A program made the translations under genes and the position numbers. This document shows, one piece after another, positions 57,377 to 64,000 of a stretch of 64,000 nt of DNA. Below the pieces are notes generated by a model that saw nothing but the letters and a program-made list of their open reading frames with translations, was not told the origin of the DNA and ran no database searches. Each line of letters begins with the position of its first letter. Within the stretch, counting starts at the first letter, position 1. The stretch comes from Nectonema munidae (Eukaryota; Nematomorpha; Nectonematoida; Nectonematidae), in NCBI GenBank assembly GCA_030549495.1, contig JAUIRK010001055.1:619001-683000 (forward strand). The letters run 5' to 3'.

Positions 57377-59692
57377 CTTTTAAAGAAAAATTCGTTTTTA
57401 CAAAAGATCATTGCAAGTTTATATTTATCACTTCGTATCTCTTGCACATTTTCTGGTTACTAGCCAAATTTGTGAGGGGCAATGTGAGTAAACTTCCCAT
57501 AAACAATATTACTGAGTTAAAAGTGCAACCTGCGAATTTAAGGTATTGGGTTTTTCTTGCCTGATAAATCATTTAGAATTGGTTCTACCAAAACATAACA
57601 TTTTCATCTCCATTGTATTATGGATGTATTAACGCTTAGAAATCATGATAGTAGTAGCAAGTGGTACAAGTTCTTTTTTTCGAAGAGCTAAAAACAGCTA
57701 TTCATTAGTTTAGCTTAAAAAATAGAATCAAGCGACTAAAATCCGTCAGTTTTTTTGAGAACAGATTTCCTAATGGCAGAAATTTTTGCTTCGATAAGCA
57801 GCCATTTTTTTCAGGAACTGAATGCGACGAAAAAACGCGCCTCCATTGTATAATTATTGTTTTCTTCTTATCTCATGCTCTCTTTCATATATAAATAATA
57901 ATCAGCATGTTTTGAATGAGGTTTTTTTCAATCCATTCCTAAAATGGCCTTACCCATATTTAAAAACGATAGCTTTTCTGACTGTTTCGAAAAATTATTT
58001 TTCTTACTACAACAGTCTAAAGTTCCCAAACATGTTGAATATCTATTCTAAGGAGCCTCTAGACTTTATCGCAGTCATGAACTAGTTTTACTTGCCCTCC
58101 GTGGTTAAGGTTTTCGTCAATAAATGTATTAGAAACGCTACTTTATATGTACGGGGAATCCTGTATTACAGGTTCAGTACCAGAATGTGTGCTGGCTTAA
58201 TCAGGGCCGAATAAGCTAAATCAAGATTAATTAAGAAGAATTAAGACGGGTCGTTGTAGTCAGGAAATAACCAATTAAGTGTTTAAAGCAGGTCTCACTG
58301 CGTTTTAGTCTTTTTACTTTATAATAATAATTTGCATGCTGTTTTGAATGAAATGCGTGAGTTTTCTTTTCTGCTGATAATGTGACTTTTATTTTCAAGC
58401 TACACTATTACTAATATTAATAATTCCCACAATCTTATTTTCAGCGATGAACGATAAATTATTATATTTTCGTGTTGAGCTCCAATTCTTGAAAAACACC
58501 ACCGTTGTGCTTCTTCAAATGAATATGAATGCTAGAGAGTTCGGATATCATCCTTTTTCCAAGAGTGTTCTTCAAGTTGGATCCTTTTCACAGACATTGA
58601 AAGAGGAAGAATTACCAGGACCACTCTTCATTAACGAAGAAATCAATGTTTTCATCCTTTAGATCCCAACCTCAACTTTTTCCACAAGGCTTTACCATTG
58701 AAGAGAAATATATATTCATTAGACGGTGTAGAAGCATGAGTTGAATTCACATAGGATAATAAAATTATAAAATACCTCTCTTATATTCAGAGGACTCTGG
58801 TTTCGATTCCTAGTCGGGCAAATTATTTCAAAGAATGACTTCCTAATACAAGGATTTTAATCATGATTGCTTCCCTTATACGGTACTAATTTCAGTGTAT
58901 ACATATTTTAGTATGTATATATTCGAGTTTACATACAAATTTTGAATTTTATAACTTCACAAGGATTTTTGTCCTGTAGTGCTTAACATTACGATCGACC
59001 TACGTCCCTTTAAGTTTATACTATCTTTGGGGGTTATAAGGCTTAGAAAAAGATTTTGAAAGGAAATATTATTCAAAAAAGATGTTCAATTCCTTGAATT
59101 ATGAAATTTAAAATTTAAAGTCAGACTTCGTTTATCCTACAACTCGGTTAACCAACACACTATTGACTGTAACCAATGTTTTTCTCCCCCATTATGCCAG
59201 CATTAACATTCCGACACCGACAGTCCTTTAAATCATAAGTATTCCTTTTAAACATGCTTGTAGAGATTGTTAATCCAACAGACAAAATATTAAAAATTTA
59301 TTTGGCATAATACATTTTTAAGAGTGACGGTGAGGTTGTACTCGTTTTACATAGGAAATGCAAAATTTTCCATATGTTTGTCGATGAATCTTAGTTTATA
59401 CTTAAAGATAATGTATTGACGACGCACTACATTCTTTACTTCTCCCATCTCTTTGGTGTAGGATAGAAAGAAGTTGAAGTAATCATTTGTGAAAGATTTT
59501 TTTCACATTAAGCATAAATATCATATATACTTAATTTAATAAATAACATTTTAGTTTGAAGTAATGATTCTTTATAAATTTGATACACTCGTAGAAATTT
59601 CGTAAAAAAAGACAATTCACGATTCGACAAGAATATGTGTGAAAACAACAGTGTCAGATAGACCAATCAATAAGAACAAAAATAAGTATTAC
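57377..59692 (-). other. SID-1 intron, about 2.3 kb, with plus-strand coding-like exon inside
   Basis: Bounded by the GTAATA donor (59692-59687) and the acceptor at 57378-57377. It holds the plus-strand coding-like segment at 58444-58662 and, near 58804, a GGTTTCGATTCC word like a pol III B box (possible SINE scrap). Otherwise AT-rich. Confidence 0.65.
58444..58662 (+). CDS. Unrecognised plus-strand exon candidate
   Basis: Follows a good acceptor (CCCACAATCTTATTTTCAG, ends about 58444) and stays open for about 71 codons to a TAG: NDKLLYFRVELQFLKNTTVV, LLQMNMNAREFGYHPFSKSV, then SFSQTLKEEELPGPLFINEE. Composition is host-like. It lies antisense in a SID-1 intron, so it is either the last exon of a nested gene or chance. 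No family recognised. Confidence 0.35.
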   Translation, partial: AMNDKLLYFRVELQFLKNTTVVLLQMNMNAREFGYHPFSKSVLQVGSFSQTLKEEELPGPLFINEEINVFIL

Positions 59693-59759
59693 TGCTTGGT
59701 AAGTCAACACCAGTTGAATGACTGGAAGAGTGTAAAATATTGCGATGGTAATCAAAATC
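59693..59759 (-). CDS. SID-1 internal exon (67 bp)
   Basis: Encodes ILITIAIFYTLPVIQLVLTY and QA, matching SIDT [22 protein letters not shown], a transmembrane helix. The first base completes a Trp codon begun by the upstream exon (TG|G), and it ends in phase 0 before GTAATA. Phase continuity with both neighbours supports the call. Confidence 0.88.
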
Positions 59760-59821
59760 CTTAAAAAACATAAAAATGTGTGAAGAAAGACAATTTAACA
59801 GGAGAAAATATGTGTACCTAC

Positions 59822-59895
59822 CACGGGTAAAGTCTATTCTTCTCACAAAGTATTTTGCTACTTTTTACGGATAAATCTGCAACTGATATGCAATT
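59822..59895 (-). CDS. SID-1 internal exon (about 74 bp)
   Basis: Encodes NCISVADLSVKSSKILCEKN and RLYPW (W split over the intron), corresponding to SIDT [23 protein letters not shown], the cytosolic segment before the TM block. Donor GTAGGT at 59821-59816. The acceptor TTTTAAG at 59898-59896 is likely but could shift by a few bases. Confidence 0.75.
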
Positions 59896-61323
59896 CTTAA
59901 AACAGAAATAAACGGTATATATTAAAGACCAGCAATTTTTAGAAAGGTCATCAATGTATACAAAGTGTAAATACCAGGCATGTAGTGTCACATTAAAATA
60001 AAATAGGCCAAAGGATATTTTTCTGTTATAAAGCTGTCTATTATGAGTCTATGGCGCTCTTTATAAGATTTAACTTTAAGAGTGAGAATACAGAGAATAC
60101 ATTAACATTCATATTTTTGACTACGTCTCTTATTTAAATGTGAATCTGTTGAATAAAAAGTTTAAATTTTGATGAAACGAGAGAAAAAGTATGAAATTTG
60201 AGCTTCTCGCTAGAAATCTTGAAAGCTCACATATCTATGTTCCCATTGCCTGCCACAGTAGCTATTATAATGCATTTTAATGTGTTATATGTAAAATACT
60301 TCTCATTCATTCTTCAAGTGTTTTTGGTAAAAGAAACTTTAGTATTGCAGGAATTACACTCGCAAAATGAAGCTCTAATTTACAAGATATTTTATAGCTT
60401 TTACAAAAAAAGGATAAACTCGTTTTGGAATATGCCTTGTCTACCTCCTCGTTAGTATTCGTTAAATACTTCAAAAATTTAGCACTTTCTACATGTTACT
60501 TTTCTTCCACTGATAAACATGTAAATGGAGGAATACAAACTAAAATGGGATGTTCTCTTTAGCGCCCACTGCATGCGGCTTATTTGCGGGATCCGCCCAG
60601 TAAGACACAGCGGGATGCCCGCGGTAAATACTTTGCAGTAAGGTTTGGGTGCGCGTTTCACTATGAGAATGGGAGAATCTGTGGTGTCTGTCCACACCTA
60701 CACATCAATAAATCTACATCCGCACCCACGTTGAATCCCTACACTTGTGAATTTTTATGACGCGTGCTGGCGGTTTTAAGCTTTGAATAAAAGAAGCGGT
60801 CCCAAGCTTATACTTACATTTTATTCTAATGTTGTGAAGAAGGAATGCATTTTTGTATGATTCGTTGTGAACTACATTCATGTATGCGTTCGCTTACACG
60901 TCATTTTCGATGCCCAACACACACACACTAAAGAAACTAGTATTCCCCTAATTTCTGTTGTCAAGAACAGATGGCAATATACGATGACTTTTTAGGGCAA
61001 TTGCTCAGCACGTTATTGGGCGTTCCTTCTCCTTTTAACAAAGATTGTCATCATATAGCTAATACTGAATAAAAATTTTATTACAAATTACAAGCATAAC
61101 TACTCATTGAAGAAGTGAGTAATAGATTGCAGATGAGAAAAAGTGAATTGCGCCAAGGTTTTAATCAGTCCAGCTGATTATTAAAAAGTTTGAAACATAG
61201 AAGTAAAGAAAGGTGATAAAATGATAGTCTTGTTAATAAAATGGCCAAGTACCAAATATTCAACACCATGTGTATAACATATTCTATGCAGTTTTTAACT
61301 AATGTAGTTTAATCAAAGGATAC
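59896..61323 (-). other. SID-1 intron or upstream region
   Basis: AT-rich, with an unexplained GC-rich patch at 60560-60740 (CCGCCCAGTAAGACACAGCG, GGGATGCCCGCGG) of possible repeat origin. The open frame there on the minus strand shows no SID-1 similarity. Confidence 0.4.
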
Positions 61324-61400
61324 CTCATTTTTGAAATTGAGTGAGGCTGCTATTGAGCTTGCTTCATCAGAGTCATTGGAATAAACTGACAAACAATCCG
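61324..61400 (-). CDS. Possible SID-1 exon (acidic serine-rich linker)
   Basis: On the minus strand a 77-bp open segment between AAG (61403-61401) and GTATCC encodes DCLSVYSNDSDEASSIAASL and NFKNE. It resembles the Ser/Asp-rich cytosolic linker that precedes the VADL segment in SIDT proteins (for example ..SDTDSSVEESDFD..). The match is compositional only, so tentative. Confidence 0.35.
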
Positions 61401-62107
61401 CTTGATGTGTATTATAAACAAAAGAAAAAATTTAAGTATTTATATGTCAATGGTTCGTACATATATTCTCATCATATGAGTAGAAAATTTATTTAGGTTA
61501 AGATTTCTATTGCATTAACCATATCAGTGACGGAGGTTTGTATTTTAGCCCCCACCCCCGTCAACACTTAACAAAAACTTCTATTGTACAAAATCGGCTG
61601 ATTTATATGCCTTCAAACTTCGGGACTTTTCCTAAAATCGCTAGCGGCATCTTTTAATATCATTTTCATGGTAGTTGAATGAATCTATCATGTAAAAAAC
61701 TGTCCATCAAGAACAAAATTTTACAATATAATATCCATGCCTACTTAGTGTTTAAATTATATACACTCTTAAAAATTTATTTACAATTTTCTAAATTTAT
61801 TATAAAAGAATCTTTGTCGAATGAACACACTACTATTATTTTGTTACCAGACAAAACTTGCACTCTCAGCTCACAATCTCACCATAACTGCAGACAACAG
61901 CAGCGATTTTATCAAGTCGAAATACCTTGTTCTAATTGTAATCGCATTACCACCTTAAAGCTCGCCAAGATAACAAAACATTCATATATGCTTGAGTCAA
62001 ACTAAAAACAAAGTGATAAATTCTTCTTGTCCTCTATTATTTTTACGCCCACCTTTTGCGTTCATTCCCAATTCTTCAAGTTCGCCTCTAATCACGTGAA
62101 TAACGCT
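61401..62107. other. Spacer with the second 59-bp repeat copy
   Basis: Holds 61660-61718, identical to 56098-56156. A mildly GC-richer stretch at 61850-61975 has competing open frames but no recognised protein. Confidence 0.4.
61660..61718 (+). repeat. 59-bp repeat, copy 2
   Basis: Exact partner of 56098-56156, 5.56 kb away in the same orientation. Confidence 0.8.
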
Positions 62108-62290
62108 TTAGGCTAGAAGAAATTCGTCACGTGATTGTGAATTCAAATAATTTAGAGAATTATAGCTTTTAATAAATTGATTATGCGGTTCTCTTAAAGT
62201 AGAATTTATAGCTATCATGGACTTGATCAATTCATCAAATTTTCCACAGTTTGATAAATTGACACCTTTGTTATGCGAGCGATAGGACAT
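62108..62290 (-). pseudogene. Fragment homologous to 35095-35275 (unknown family)
   Basis: Minus-strand open frame SYRSHNKGVNLSNCGKFDEL, IKSMIAINSTLREPHNQFIK, SYNSLNYLNSQSRDEFLLA, stop. The first 45 residues share an alternating pattern of conserved positions with the peptide at 35275-35095. It could be the last exon of a small gene family or part of an unnamed transposon. Confidence 0.4.
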
Positions 62291-63260
62291 TTCAATTCAC
62301 TAAATTTTCAAATAGTTACGGGTTTTGACGAAAGTAGACTGGCAAACACCATCTAAAATTGAATGAATGGAACAGGTGATGCCAGATTTTTTTGTTTGAG
62401 ACTTTCTTATTAGGGGATGGAGAAACAGTGATCACTACTCATCGCATTAAATAAAGCCTTTATCCCTCAATGATGCTTTACACTAGTTATTGAAACGGAT
62501 GGTCACAAATGCCCTTTCAGATTTGGATGTTGTAGTACAGAAACAACTGCATGAGTAACAAAAAGCCATACCGCTAAATATGCTATGCTCTAATAAATTG
62601 AAGGTTTCATACCATGACTCTAAAAACGATCTGTTTTGTAAATCTTTAAGGAACAGAATCATTGGTTGAGCCGATTCAGTATTTGGTGTTCGATGGTTAA
62701 AAATGTGTCTGTTTTCTGAAGACCGTATAGAAAAGCTTGTATTAGAAGAGTCATTGGTAATACAGTCAAACCTTGATTATCCGTAACTAGATTATTTAAA
62801 AAGACTAGTATCCTATACAATATCGATTATCACTAGTATATAATCATACAAATTTATACTAATGTTATCAATAACAACAATTTTTATCGATAGCTTGGCA
62901 AATCTTCGGAGGCATTTCCTATGCAGAGAAGCGTTAGCCAACTATATAGTATATAAAATTGGAAAATTTTAAACACTTGTAACTTTTCTTGGGGGCATTA
63001 AAAAACAACCAAACTTGACATATGTGTTAAGAAAAAGTTTTTGACTGTATCAAATTTTTATCAAGTTTCATTGAATTTTGTTAAAATTAGAAGAAATTTT
63101 TCTTTGTGAAGAAGTGATATAAAATTATTCGGTGGCAAATTAACCCCTGTAATATTGAAGATTGAATGACATACTATGATAGTTTAAATTTAAGACTAGT
63201 TTAGAATGATTTATTTTTTTTATTCTATCCACTTTTTGTGTTTCATATTTCGCGACAAAT
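62291..63260. other. AT-rich region, no gene recognised
   Basis: Nothing beyond AT-rich sequence was recognised. Confidence 0.35.
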
Positions 63261-63447
63261 AAAAAAGAAATCAGTATACAAGTTACTTTAATAAAAATTG
63301 TTTGAAAAACAACTTCAAGTGTATTTTAAAAATTCATTATTTACAAAGGTTGAAGTTACTCAAAGTCACATAACAACAAAGGAGGCAACGTAAAGAAATT
63401 TTGCAAACAATTTTTATTAAAGTAACTTGTATACCGATTTCTTTTTT
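63261..63447. repeat. MITE with about 44-bp inverted ends
   Basis: 63261-63304 (AAAAAAGAAATCAGTATACA onward) is the inverse of 63404-63447, with about one mismatch, around a 99-bp core. Compact, non-coding. Superfamily not assigned. Confidence 0.65.
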
Positions 63448-64000
63448 AAAGTTTTAAAAAACTGAGGAAATGAAGTCATCAAAAGTAAGGTTGACTATTC
63501 TTTGTTGGTCTGGGAAAACAGGTAAAAAGTAAAAGCTATCATTAACACTGGGTAAAAGTTTACCTGTTGATTATTATTCAAATACAAGTTCTTAGGTGGC
63601 GAGAGTTGTCTTCTATAATTAGCTTATAAAATGGGATATGAAGCGCAAACGCAAAATTGTTTTGTTAGGAGACCTTTGCTCTACACACACAAATATTGGT
63701 TTGGCATTAAAAACTATTAATTTTATATTTTTGCCCTGTAACATTACGACATCAATTCAGGCATGCGATCAAACTATAAAATAAGAGCACCTTCACAAGA
63801 CGGATGATTTTGGGCATGGGTGAAAGACCGATAATGCCGTAAAACTCCCAAAATGAAAATTTAATAAAAAAGAGTAATAATCCAAATTTTATTGGTATTA
63901 CGCTATATTTTCAAGATATTCACTTTCTGTTTGTTACAAAACTACTATTTAATGCTGTAGAATTGTAAAAATTTGTTTTCATTTTAACGCCATCTAAAAA
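63448..64000. other. AT-rich end of window
   Basis: 63791-63830 (CCTTCACAAGACGGATGATT) resembles 12121-12160 (CCTTCGCAAGACGGATGGTT), indicating a dispersed repeat. No gene recognised. Confidence 0.4.

Noticed and set aside
57380-57560. An extra SID-1 exon just upstream of 57376 on the minus strand
   Set aside because: The translated frames lack the expected TM segment, which was found instead at 59759-59693 with matching splice phase.
60479-60697. SID-1 extracellular-domain exon
   Set aside because: The GC-rich minus-strand frame shows no convincing similarity and looks like repeat sequence.

Overview
AT-rich invertebrate nuclear DNA made mostly of transposable elements, with a few interrupted host genes. 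Single-residue poly-G/C tracts, GT-AG introns, animal-type LINEs and hAT/Mutator/piggyBac/pogo transposons, and a SID-1 family gene point to a metazoan, most likely an arthropod. A crustacean such as a parasitic copepod would fit, but that is inference. No LTR retroelement, Polinton, CRISPR array or bacterial-style operon was seen.

Layout. 0-11 kb: hAT debris, a Rab24-like terminal exon (2124-2429), a nested foldback repeat (2.77-3.98 kb), a deleted hAT copy with a perfect 8-bp target duplication (4164-5258), a tRNA-derived SINE, several MITEs, fragments of RTE-type LINEs, and an unrecognised terminal exon (10556-10963) interrupted by a 198-bp MITE. 11-15 kb: no gene seen.

15.15-26.12 kb: the centrepiece. 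A nearly full-length Jockey/CR1-like LINE (15336-25934; ORF1 with zinc knuckles, ORF2 with endonuclease and reverse transcriptase) is flanked by two 184-bp direct repeats that differ at one base. Inside its ORF2 lies a 6.28-kb Mutator-type transposon (19114-25391) with about 240-bp terminal inverted repeats, a 9-bp target duplication and a transposase that joins a PHD-like zinc finger, an OTU cysteine-protease domain and a MULE DDE core. 26.1-28.0 kb: two more LINE 3' ends, each with a (TTC)n tail.

28-52 kb: mainly gene-poor repeats. It also holds a coding-like exon (34021-34290), a minus-strand multi-pass membrane protein that looks polycystin/TRP-like (35863-36816), a hAT transposase, a secreted proline-rich protein gene (39861-40531, minus), and piggyBac and Tigger/pogo remnants.

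52-62 kb: the 3' part of a SID-1/SIDT (systemic RNAi, dsRNA transport) gene on the minus strand, with at least five exons from 59895 down to the stop codon at 53478. A permuted, broken copy of its last exon lies 3' of it at 52410-52700. N-terminal exons must lie further upstream (higher coordinates), partly outside the window.
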